Part shown: one piece after another, positions 45,057 through 52,609 of the stretch
How positions within the stretch are numbered: position 1 is the first letter of the stretch
Layout of the letters: the number at the start of each line of letters is the position of its first letter
NCBI RefSeq assembly: GCF_009451885.1
Contig: NZ_WIAO01000013.1
Span: 1 to 64,000, forward strand
DNA length: 64,000 nt
Reading direction: 5' to 3'
Source of the DNA: Glycomyces albidus
GTDB taxonomy: Bacteria > Actinomycetota > Actinomycetes > Mycobacteriales > Micromonosporaceae
The notes under the pieces: generated by a model
The model's input: only the letters and a program-made list of their open reading frames with translations
What the model was told of the DNA's origin: nothing
The model's database searches: none
Made by a program: the position numbers and the translations under genes

Positions 45057-45134
45057 GAACTCCTTGAGTCTGCGGCCCAGGTCGCCCATGCCGTCGCCGT
45101 TCGCATCGGCGAACGAGCGCGGATAGACCTCCAC
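45057..45134 (-). pseudogene. N-terminal relic of a GH13 alpha-glucosidase
   Basis: The - strand frame reads MEVYPRSFADANGDGMGDLG, the GH13 oligo-1,4/1,6-glucosidase start (YQ.YPRSF.D.NGDG.GDL.GI...L). After RRLKEF the match is lost and a foreign sequence follows. It begins 50 bp after the binding-protein gene stop, where a glycosidase gene would normally stand in a sugar operon, so the operon probably lost its 3' part by deletion. Confidence 0.6.
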
Positions 45135-45183
45135 CGCCCGAGCCGGTCGGAAAAGGGCGGAACCGCGGTCCCGCCCCCTGCCG

Positions 45184-46884
45184 CTACTCGCCGTGCAGCT
45201 GCTTGTAAGCCTGTTCGTAGAAGGCGCGGGCCTCGTCGGCGTCGGCCTGCCACGCCTCGACCGCCGCGTCGAACTCGCTGAGTTCGGCGCGGCCGTAGAT
45301 GATGTCGTTGACCTTCTCGCCGAAGACGCTCGAGGCGGTGTTGCCGGACTCGGGCGCGGTGAGGCGCAGGCCCGCGAAGAGGTCCTCGTCCAGGTAGGGC
45401 TGGACGGCCTCGTCGAACGCGAAGCGGGCTTCGACGACGTCGGCGGGGCCTTCGAGGAACACCTGGGTGACCCCGCTCATCGCGGTGTAGGCGAACGAGT
45501 CCTGCTTGGACACGACGCCGGCCTCGGTGAAGACGGGCTTGCCGTCCGCGTCGTACTCGAAGTGCTCGCCCTCGAACCCGTAGGTGACCATCTCGTACTC
45601 CTTGGTGCCGTAGGGCGCCGCGACGAAGTTGCAGACGTCGAGGATCTCGGCGATCGCGTCCTCGCTCAGGTTCTTGCTCAGGAACAGGTAGCCGTCGACG
45701 CCGTGGGCGCCGAAGTAGACCGGTTCGCGGCCCTCGAAGTTGAGCGCGCCCAGCGGGGCGAGTGCGAAGTCGGGGTCCTCGCCGCTCGTGCGGACCTCGG
45801 CGGTGAGTTCGGGCCAGCGGTTCCAGCCGTCCTGGTCGAAGACGAACTCGCCGGCCCGGTGCGCGGCCCGATGGTCGAAGCCCGCGGTGCCCACACCGGG
45901 GTGCCGGAGCTTCTCGTCGGTCAGGGTGCGGTGGAACCGGACGTAGTCCTTGTACTCGGGCAGCTCGAAGTTGTGGACCATGCCCGAACCGTCCCACCGC
46001 CATCCGTTCCCGGCGGTGAGCCCGAACCAGGCGGGGGACATCCAGTCGGTGCCCGCGATCGCCCACCGGCCGGCGCCGTCGTCGGTCCAGGCCCGCGCGA
46101 CCTCCAGCAGTTCCTCGACGGTGGTCGGCATCGCGAGTCCGGCGTCGACGAGGAGGTCGACCCGGGCGAAGACCGCGTTGCCGGGTCCGCCCTTGAGCGT
46201 CCACGGCACGGCATAGATGCCCGCGGTCTCCTCGGGCTTGTCAGGGTCGGAGGACCAGACCGAGGCGGCCCAGGCGTCGTCGCCGCGACCGGCCAGGAGC
46301 GGCCAGCGCTCGGCGATGTCGCCCGAGAGGTGGCCGGTGAGGTTCGCGAACCGGTTGATCACGGTCTCGTTGAAGTTGGCGTCCGCTCCCGTCATCCACG
46401 TCTGCAGGAAGATCGCGTCGCCGAACTCCTCGGCCTTGATCCACTGCACGGCGGCGTCGGCGTAGGTGTCCGCGGTGTTCTGGACGAAGTCGATCTTCGT
46501 GCCGCCCATGGCGTCGCGCATGGTCAGGAAGTAGGGGTCGTCCTTGGACATGGTCGGGCCCCAGTTGGGGACGTAGACCTGGTAGGTGCCGGAGTTGCCG
46601 GGCGGGTCGGGGACCGCCTGCGGGACCGGGTCGGGGTAGGTGAGGTAGCCGCTGGGGTGGTGCGGCGGCTCGCCGACGAGGTCGGGTTGGGCCGGCAGCG
46701 GCCATTCCCTGTACTCGGGCAGGATGTCGAGCGCCTGGTCGAGTTCCTGCACGTTGCCTTCGCCGCCGCTGACGTCGCCGCAGGCGGCAGCGAGCGGCAG
46801 GCCGGCGGCGCCGGCCGTGCCGAGGCCGGCCGCTTTGAACAGGGAGCGGCGCCTGAGCGGCGATGTTCCCGGGGGAGTGGTCAT
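45184..46884 (-). CDS. Sugar ABC transporter binding lipoprotein (family 1), Tat-type signal, paralogue 1
   Basis: 566 residues. Signal with twin Arg (LRRRSLFKAAGLGTAGAAGLP) and a lipobox LAAAC at about residue 35, so a lipid-anchored, probably Tat-exported protein. The mature part is a type 1 solute-binding fold of the LplA/YtcQ size class (NWGPTMSKDDPYFLTMRDAMGGTKIDF; AVPWTLKGGPGNAVFARVDLLVDAGL; FDQDGWNRW). It matches the protein at 52.6 kb over its whole length, with identical words such as RWPLLAGRGD and SPYGTKEYEM-like. No permease follows; a GH13 relic does. ATG 46884 has GAGGAC upstream. Divergent from the mannanase, which suggests mannan oligosaccharides as ligand. Confidence 0.88.
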   Translation of the reverse strand: MTTPPGTSPLRRRSLFKAAGLGTAGAAGLPLAAACGDVSGGEGNVQELDQALDILPEYREWPLPAQPDLVGEPPHHPSGYLTYPDPVPQAVPDPPGNSGTYQVYVPNWGPTMSKDDPYFLTMRDAMGGTKIDFVQNTADTYADAAVQWIKAEEFGDAIFLQTWMTGADANFNETVINRFANLTGHLSGDIAERWPLLAGRGDDAWAASVWSSDPDKPEETAGIYAVPWTLKGGPGNAVFARVDLLVDAGLAMPTTVEELLEVARAWTDDGAGRWAIAGTDWMSPAWFGLTAGNGWRWDGSGMVHNFELPEYKDYVRFHRTLTDEKLRHPGVGTAGFDHRAAHRAGEFVFDQDGWNRWPELTAEVRTSGEDPDFALAPLGALNFEGREPVYFGAHGVDGYLFLSKNLSEDAIAEILDVCNFVAAPYGTKEYEMVTYGFEGEHFEYDADGKPVFTEAGVVSKQDSFAYTAMSGVTQVFLEGPADVVEARFAFDEAVQPYLDEDLFAGLRLTAPESGNTASSVFGEKVNDIIYGRAELSEFDAAVEAWQADADEARAFYEQAYKQLHGE

Positions 46885-47387
46885 CTTGTCGTCCTCGCCG
46901 TTGAGTAGGGGTTGAGCGGTGACGGGTCCGGGCCGCCGCGGTTGCTCCCGGTGAGGGCCGGACCTGACGCGAAGTACCATACGCATCCGGTCATTGTTTG
47001 TCAATGAGGGAAACGAACTTGTCGCCCGACGCTCCTTCGGGCATGCCATGAGCAGGATATTTGCCCTGATGGCAGTATTATCTTCGACTACTGAAGTGTT
47101 CACTGAACAAACTGAGATGGTCCGTCGCGCCTTGAAGTGAACCGGACGCCGTGGCCTGAGGTACCGGCATTCGTTGAAACCGCTGCTTTCAAGCGCATGC
47201 AGCAACCGCTTGCGGGCCGATCTGCCTGTTCGACGGCTCGCATCGATTTGTTTCTTCGATGAACATAGATGATTGACTCATCGCTACATTTATGTTTAGC
47301 TATCTCTCATGTTGGGTCAGCGAACGGCCACGGTCGCCTCCGGCACCCCAACATGTTGCAAGCGACCGACATCAGAGAGGTTTCAAC
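46885..47387. other. Divergent control region between binding protein 1 and mannanase
   Basis: 503 bp, AT-richer than its surroundings. Holds the binding-protein promoter at 46976–47004 and, on the + strand, TTGACT-N17-TTAGCT at 47273–47301 for the mannanase. A GTTTC-containing stretch (ATTTGTTTCTTCGAT) lies about 25 bp upstream of that -35. I see no gene in it. Confidence 0.55.
46976..47018 (-). promoter_or_regulatory. Promoter of binding protein 1 with upstream GTTTC box
   Basis: On the - strand TTGACA, 17 nt, TATGGT (46976–47004), a near-consensus vegetative promoter. Just upstream of the -35 reads GTTCGTTTCCCTCA, almost the same as the box before the GH36 promoter (GTTAGTTTCTCTCG). Shared control of the two genes is likely. 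Confidence 0.65.
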
Positions 47388-48758
47388 ATGTCAGTGACAC
47401 CCGCGCCCGGGAGGCGGCGCCCGCTGCTCCGGGCACTCCTCACGGTGCTCACCGCCGCCGCCACGGCCGTCGCGGCGGCCCTCTTCCTCCTGCCCGCCGC
47501 CCAGGCGCAGACGCCCGGCTTCCATGTGGTCGGCAACGACCTGGTGGACGCCAACGGGAACGTCTTCGTCATGCGCGGCTCCACGCACCCTCACGAGTGG
47601 TACCAGGGCGAGACGGAGGCGATCGCGGACATGAGCGCCCTGGGCGCCAACACCGTCCGCGTCGTGCTCGGCTCGGGGCAGCAGTGGGGCCCGAGCCCCG
47701 CGTCCGCCGTCGAGGCCCTGATCGAGGAGTGCAAGGCCAACAAGGTCGTCTGCGTGCTCGAGGTCCACGACACCACCGGTTACGGCGACCAGTACGCCCC
47801 CAACGCCGCCAGCCTCGACCAGGCGGTCGACTACTGGGAGTCCATCAAGGACGTGCTGATGGGCGAGGAGGAGTACATCCTCATCAACATCGGCAACGAG
47901 GCCTGGGGCAACGACGACGTCTCCGGGTGGGAGCCGGCCACCACCGCCGCCGTCGAGCGGATGCGCCGGATCGGCTTCGAGCACACTCTCGTGGTCGACG
48001 CCCCCAACTGGGGCCAGGACTGGACCAACACCATGCGCGACGGCGACGCCGCCCAGAACATCTTCGACGCCGACCCGCTGAAGAACACGGTGTTCTCGGT
48101 CCACATGTACTCGGTCTACAGTCAGCCGCAGACCGTCGTCGACTACTTCGACGCGTTCGAGGCGAAGAACCTGCCGCTCATCGTGGGCGAGTTCGGCTTC
48201 GACACCCCCGAGACGATCGAGGCCGAGGCCCGGGAGCGCGGCATCGGCTGGATCGCGTGGTCCTGGAGCGGCAACAGCAGTGTCGACCACGACCAGGTGA
48301 TCGGCTTCGACCCGAACCAGATGCGTCCCTGGGGCGAGCGGGTCTTCCACGGCCCCAACGGCATCGGTGCGACGTCTGAGCGCGCCACCGTCTTCGACGA
48401 CGACACCGAGCCGACCACCTCGGACGAGCCCACCACCGATGAGCCCACCACGGCCCCCGAGGGCGACTGCTCCGCCGAGATCGAGGTCGTGAGCGACTGG
48501 GGCTCGGGCTGGCAGGGCAACGTCCACATCACCGCGGACAACGGCGCGGTCGACGGCTGGACCCTCACCTGGACCTGGCCCGGGAGCCAGCGGATCTCCT
48601 CGCACTGGAACGCCGAACTGACGCAGACGGGCGCCACGGTGACCGCCTCCGACGTCGGCTGGAACGCCGCCGTCGCGGCGGGCCAGACCCGCAACGTCTT
48701 CGGCTTCATCGGCACCGGCGCGGGCGTCGAACCGCAGGTGACCTGCTCGGCCGCATAG
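47388..48758 (+). CDS. Secreted GH5 beta-mannanase with CBM2
   Basis: 456 residues. Cuts beta-1,4-mannan chains outside the cell. Signal peptide at about 1–41 (PAAQA|QTPGF). GH5 barrel with acid/base Glu171 in LINIGNEAWG and nucleophile Glu267 in PLIVGEFGFD; HPHEWYQG, RVVLGSGQQWGP and WIAWSWSGNS fit subfamily 8 mannanases. A Thr/Pro/Glu linker (EPTTSDEPTTDEPTT) leads to a CBM2 from about 365 (CSAEIEVVSDWGSGWQGNVHIT, then WTLTWTWPGSQRI), which binds crystalline polysaccharide. ATG 47388 has AGAGAGG 7 nt upstream. It sits amid alpha-galactosidase, binding proteins and regulator: a galactomannan locus. Confidence 0.92.
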   Translation: MSVTPAPGRRRPLLRALLTVLTAAATAVAAALFLLPAAQAQTPGFHVVGNDLVDANGNVFVMRGSTHPHEWYQGETEAIADMSALGANTVRVVLGSGQQWGPSPASAVEALIEECKANKVVCVLEVHDTTGYGDQYAPNAASLDQAVDYWESIKDVLMGEEEYILINIGNEAWGNDDVSGWEPATTAAVERMRRIGFEHTLVVDAPNWGQDWTNTMRDGDAAQNIFDADPLKNTVFSVHMYSVYSQPQTVVDYFDAFEAKNLPLIVGEFGFDTPETIEAEARERGIGWIAWSWSGNSSVDHDQVIGFDPNQMRPWGERVFHGPNGIGATSERATVFDDDTEPTTSDEPTTDEPTTAPEGDCSAEIEVVSDWGSGWQGNVHITADNGAVDGWTLTWTWPGSQRISSHWNAELTQTGATVTASDVGWNAAVAAGQTRNVFGFIGTGAGVEPQVTCSAA

Positions 48759-48805
48759 TCCCCGCAGCGGCCGGGAGCGCCTGAACGGGCGCTCCGCACG
48801 CCGAC

Positions 48806-48862
48806 GAGGCCCTGCCGGACCGACTCCCTCCTCACCGGAGGGACGGTGTCCGGCAGGGCCTC
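48806..48862. terminator. Terminator between mannanase and alpha-galactosidase
   Basis: GAGGCCCTGCCGGAC pairs perfectly with GTCCGGCAGGGCCTC, enclosing a second small hairpin (CTCC...GGAG). It lies between the converging mannanase (ends 48758) and GH36 gene (ends 48913) and can work both ways. Confidence 0.75.
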
Positions 48863-48912
48863 GTTCGCTTCGCGCCCAACGGCAGGTGTTCGCGCCCGCT
48901 GCGGACGCGTGT

Positions 48913-51117
48913 TCAGCCGTGCGGTCGGCGGACGAGGTCGAGGACGAGCGCCTCGCCGGGGGCGAGCAGGGGCGGCTGGACGCCGACCTCCGCCAGGACC
49001 GAGCCGGGCAGGAGCAGCCCGTCCCGAAGCCACGGCGGCGGCGCCTCATCCAGTCCGCGCGGTGTCCGCAGTTCCGCCACGGGCGCGACCCGGTAGCGGC
49101 CGCGCGGGTCGAGTCCGGGGACGCGGAGCAGCGGGGCGAGGGCCCGGTCGGCGGTGGTGTGCCGGGCGAGGCGCACGACCGCGCGGCTCCGGTCGTCGGC
49201 GATCACGGCGGTGGCGGTCGCGCCGTCGTCACCGGTGTCGGGGTGGCTGAGCCGGCCGGTGTGCAGCAGGCCCCGCAGGCGCCGGTAGCAGGCGATGCCC
49301 GCGCGCAACTGCTCGAGTTCGGCCGGGGCGCACGAGGTGAGATCCCATTCGATGCCGAAGGAGCCGAAGAGCGCGGTCGCGATCCGCAGGTCCAGGCTCG
49401 CGGCGCGGTGCGTGGTGTGGGCGACCGGAGGGCCGATGTGGGAGCCGATGAGCTCGAGGGGGAGGAGCAGCTCGGTCCAGCGCTGGATGGCGAGGCGCTC
49501 GATCGGGTCGTTGGTGTCCGAGGCCCACACCCGGTCGGTGCGCTCGAGGACGCCCAGGTCGACGCGGGCGCCGCCGGAGGCGCAGGATTCGATCTCGAGC
49601 GCCGGGTGCCGGGCCCGCAGGCGGTCCATGAGGTGATAGACGGCCTCGGTGTGGCGGTGGACGGTCGCGCGGCCCTCGTGCGCGGCTTCGATCAGGTCGC
49701 GGTTCTGGTCCCATTTGATGTAGTCGAGCCGGTACTCGTAGACGATCGCCGAGATCGAGTTCAGCAGGTGCTCGAACGCCGCGGGGTGGGCGACGTTGAG
49801 CACGTACTGTCCGCGCCAGGCCCTGATGCCGGCGTCGAGGGGCTGGAGGAGCCAGTCGGGGTGGTCGCGGGCGAGGTCGGAGTCGGGGTTGACCATCTCG
49901 GGTTCGAACCAGAGCCCGAACTGCATGCCCAGGGACCGGACCTTGTCCACGATCGGATGCAGCCCGTCGGGCCACACCTCGGCGTCGACGGTCCAATCGC
50001 CCAGGCCGGCCCGGTCGTCGCGGCGGCCGGTGAACCAGCCGTCGTCGAGCACGAACCGCTCGACGCCGACGGCGGCGGCGGTCTCGGCGAGCGAGGCGAG
50101 CCGGCCGAGGTCGTGCTGGAAGTACACCGCCTCCCAGGTGTTGAGCACGACCGGGCGCGGCTCTCGCGGGTGCGCCGGCCGCGCTCGAAGCGACTCGTGC
50201 AGGCGGGCGCCGACGCCGTCGGTGCCGCGGTCGCTCCAGACGAAGACCGCGGTCGGTGCGCGGAACGATTCGCCGGGGGCCAGGTCGATCTCGCCGGGGC
50301 GCAGCAGCGGCCCGGCGCCCAGGAGCGGCCCGGCCTCGGGCAGCGCGTCGTGACGGTAGACGGCGTCGCCGCTCCAGGCCAGGTGCACCGCCCAGACCTC
50401 CCCCGCGTCCGTCGCGAAGCCCGGCGTGCCGAGGGCGAGCACGTACGGGGCGTCGTGACCGGTGCGCCCGCGCCGGGTCTCGCGCACGTGGCTGCCCTGT
50501 GCGAGGGCCCGGCGCTGCGGGGACCGTTCGCGGGTCCAGCGGCCGGTGAAGTCGAGGACCTCGCCCACGCGATCGCCCACAGGCAGCACGGCTTCCAGGG
50601 CGGCGAGCGCGAGCGGGGTGTCCGCGGTGTTCACGAGCTCATGCCCGACGCGCAGGACCCCTGCATCGTCGAGCGCCAGTTGCGTTTCGAGCGACAAGCC
50701 CTCGGCCGCGGCTCGGATGTGCAGCCGCCCGGTGTCCGCCTGGAGTTCGGTGACGACCCAGCGCGGGTGTTCGACGCGCCCGCCGCGATGCGCCGCGAAC
50801 GCCGGGCGCCCTTCCCAGCCGTCGGGCTCGTCCGGCAGCAGCGTGAGCGGCCACGGCGCATCCAGAGCGCTCGGCGACACCGGCCGGGACCGGGCCAGGC
50901 GCAGCTGGTCGAGGTCGCCGGCGTCGAGGTCCCCGAGCTCGCGTCCCCAGTGCAGCACTTCGGGAAGGCCCTCGGCGCGCAAGTGCACGACCACCGCGGC
51001 GCCGCCGCCGCGCAGGACCCGGATCCCGTCGGCGGAGGGCGCGGCGGCGCCGGGTCGGGGGCGGGCCGGTCCCGGGAGGGACGGTACCGGGGCGACACCG
51101 GACATCGACTCGTTCAT
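48913..51117 (-). CDS. GH36 alpha-galactosidase
   Basis: 734 residues. Removes alpha-1,6-galactose side groups from galactomannan or raffinose-type sugars. Family markers: VLNTWEAVYFQHD, FVLDDGWFTGRRDD, LWFEPEMVNPDSDL, nucleophile Asp in YIKWDQNRD, ESCASGGARVDLG and acid/base Asp in RVWASDTNDPIERL. N-terminal beta-supersandwich of about 310 residues and C-terminal beta domain. No signal peptide, so it acts on imported oligosaccharides. I chose ATG 51117 (MNESMSG) with GAGAGG 5 nt upstream over a longer frame. It has its own promoter, similar to those of the binding proteins. Confidence 0.93.
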   Translation of the reverse strand: MNESMSGVAPVPSLPGPARPRPGAAAPSADGIRVLRGGGAAVVVHLRAEGLPEVLHWGRELGDLDAGDLDQLRLARSRPVSPSALDAPWPLTLLPDEPDGWEGRPAFAAHRGGRVEHPRWVVTELQADTGRLHIRAAAEGLSLETQLALDDAGVLRVGHELVNTADTPLALAALEAVLPVGDRVGEVLDFTGRWTRERSPQRRALAQGSHVRETRRGRTGHDAPYVLALGTPGFATDAGEVWAVHLAWSGDAVYRHDALPEAGPLLGAGPLLRPGEIDLAPGESFRAPTAVFVWSDRGTDGVGARLHESLRARPAHPREPRPVVLNTWEAVYFQHDLGRLASLAETAAAVGVERFVLDDGWFTGRRDDRAGLGDWTVDAEVWPDGLHPIVDKVRSLGMQFGLWFEPEMVNPDSDLARDHPDWLLQPLDAGIRAWRGQYVLNVAHPAAFEHLLNSISAIVYEYRLDYIKWDQNRDLIEAAHEGRATVHRHTEAVYHLMDRLRARHPALEIESCASGGARVDLGVLERTDRVWASDTNDPIERLAIQRWTELLLPLELIGSHIGPPVAHTTHRAASLDLRIATALFGSFGIEWDLTSCAPAELEQLRAGIACYRRLRGLLHTGRLSHPDTGDDGATATAVIADDRSRAVVRLARHTTADRALAPLLRVPGLDPRGRYRVAPVAELRTPRGLDEAPPPWLRDGLLLPGSVLAEVGVQPPLLAPGEALVLDLVRRPHG

Positions 51118-51152
51118 GCGGGCCTCTCGGGGACGACTGCAGCAGACGCCCA

Positions 51153-51195
51153 AGTATGCGCACGGCGCCCTGCTTTGTCAACGAGAGAAACTAAC
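51153..51195 (-). promoter_or_regulatory. Promoter of the GH36 gene with upstream GTTTC box
   Basis: On the - strand TTGACA, 17 nt, CATACT (51153–51181), about 35 bp before the start codon. The -35 is preceded by GTTAGTTTCTCTCG, close to GTTCGTTTCCCTCA at the binding-protein-1 promoter. Confidence 0.65.
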
Positions 51196-51210
51196 CGATT
51201 GGCGAAGGCC

Positions 51211-52368
51211 TCAGAACTGGAGGCAGGAGCGGATCGCCAGCACGGCCCCGGCCCGAGCCCATTCCACGAACTCGAACGGCTGGATGTCGAGGACGAGGGG
51301 GGCGCCGGTGGTGTAGCGGTAGATCTCGATGGCGTCCTCCATGGCCTCGCGCGCGAGCTCGGTCACGGCGATGCCCTCGCCGGTGATCACGATCTTCTCG
51401 GGGTCGATCGCGTTGGCCACGGTCGCGACCAGCACCCCGAGGGCCCGCCCGGCGTCGGCGAACGCCGCCGCGGCCGCGTAGTCGCCGTTCCGGGCGAGGT
51501 CCACGACCGCCTCGTAGTCAAGCCCGGGAGTCCGCAGCGAGCTGACGATGGACCAGTTGGTGAGATAGGAGCTGACGCAGCCGCGATGCCGCCCGCAGGC
51601 GCGTCCGTTCGGGTCGACCAGCTGGTGGTCGAGGCGCGCCGCCTTGCCGTGGGCGCCGGTGACGACCTTCCCGTCCACCACCAGGCCGATGCCGATCCCG
51701 GCGCCGACGGTCAGCAGCGCCATCGAGTCGAACCCGGCTCCCACGCCGAACCAGTGCTCGGCCGCGGTCAGGCAGCGCACGTCGTTCTCGGTCGCGACCG
51801 GCACCCCGAGCCGCTCGCGGACCAGGTCGGCGAGTTCGACCTGCGACCAGCCCAGGAACTGCGAATCCACGACGACCTGGCGCCCGTTCACCTCGGCCAG
51901 GTCCCCTGCGAGGCCGATCCCCGCCGCCGTGATGTCCGGGTGGGAGGCCTTGAAGCGGTCGTAGACCTCGCCGATCTGCGCGACGACGACGTCCACGTCC
52001 TTGGAGCGCAGCGGCTCGTCGTGCGAGGTGAGGACCTTCGCGGTGAGGTCGGTGACGACGGCGAACAGGTCCTCGCCGGTGAGCTTGACGCCGAGGAAGC
52101 TCCGCGCTTCGGGGCGGACGTGGAGGAGTTCGCTGGGGCGGCCGGTGGCCCCGCGCAGCTCGGAGGCCCCTTCGGCGACGAAGCCGTGCTCGACCAGCGT
52201 GCGGGTGACGCGCGTGAGGCTCGCGCGCGACATGCCGAGCTCCCGCGCGATCTCGGCGCGCGATTTCGGTCCGTGGATCAGCAGCTCGCGCAGGGCCTGG
52301 CGTTCGACGCCGCCGAGAGCCGGCCACGGTTCGGACCCCTCGCTCGAGAACGCTGTGGCACTCGCCAT
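51211..52368 (-). CDS. ROK-family transcriptional regulator
   Basis: 385 residues. N-terminal winged helix (about 15–75; IHGPKSRAEIARELGMSRASLTRVTRTLVEHGFV) fused to a ROK sugar-kinase fold. The ATP/sugar motifs are degraded: the usual GEIGH reads ARLDH, and the zinc motif CxCGxxGC keeps only ACGRHRGC. It should therefore bind sugar without phosphorylating it, as NagC/XylR-type repressors do. Expected to control the surrounding mannan genes. Start at ATG 52368 with GAGGAG 6 nt upstream; a 14-nt palindrome lies just upstream of it. Divergent from binding protein 2. Confidence 0.88.
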   Translation of the reverse strand: MASATAFSSEGSEPWPALGGVERQALRELLIHGPKSRAEIARELGMSRASLTRVTRTLVEHGFVAEGASELRGATGRPSELLHVRPEARSFLGVKLTGEDLFAVVTDLTAKVLTSHDEPLRSKDVDVVVAQIGEVYDRFKASHPDITAAGIGLAGDLAEVNGRQVVVDSQFLGWSQVELADLVRERLGVPVATENDVRCLTAAEHWFGVGAGFDSMALLTVGAGIGIGLVVDGKVVTGAHGKAARLDHQLVDPNGRACGRHRGCVSSYLTNWSIVSSLRTPGLDYEAVVDLARNGDYAAAAAFADAGRALGVLVATVANAIDPEKIVITGEGIAVTELAREAMEDAIEIYRYTTGAPLVLDIQPFEFVEWARAGAVLAIRSCLQF

Positions 52369-52383
52369 CCCATACTCCTCGCT

Positions 52384-52397
52384 TTGTTTCGAAACAA
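52384..52397. promoter_or_regulatory. Palindrome TTGTTTCGAAACAA ahead of the ROK gene
   Basis: Perfect 7+7 inverted repeat between the divergent ROK and binding-protein-2 genes, 16 bp upstream of the ROK start. Its half GTTTC also appears next to the promoters of binding protein 1, GH36 and the mannanase. Candidate operator for the ROK protein. Confidence 0.6.
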
Positions 52398-52490
52398 GCT
52401 TCTTCACTCTACCCGCATAGAACCATTAGGCGTTTTATCCGAAATTTAGGCGATTGTGGTTCATACTTGACGCCCTCTTGATTTCATGCG

Positions 52491-52519
52491 TTGACAAAGT
52501 GCCATAGGCTGTGTAGCGT
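52491..52519 (+). promoter_or_regulatory. Promoter of the binding protein 2–permease operon
   Basis: TTGACA, 17 nt, TAGCGT, about 90 bp before the start codon. Upstream of the -35 reads CTTGATTTCATGCG, a weaker form of the GTTTCNCTC box seen at the sister promoters. Confidence 0.6.
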
Positions 52520-52609
52520 ACGGCACGCCAGGCGGTTCATGTAAGTACGTCGATCTTGCAACGGCCGCCCCGGCGATCCGCATCCCCTTCTCAATGACGA
52601 GGAAAGCAA

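Noticed and set aside
48886-52449. Open frame of almost 1,190 codons on the + strand
   Set aside because: It lies opposite the GH36 and ROK genes and is an effect of high GC at third codon positions; those genes have full family motifs on the - strand.
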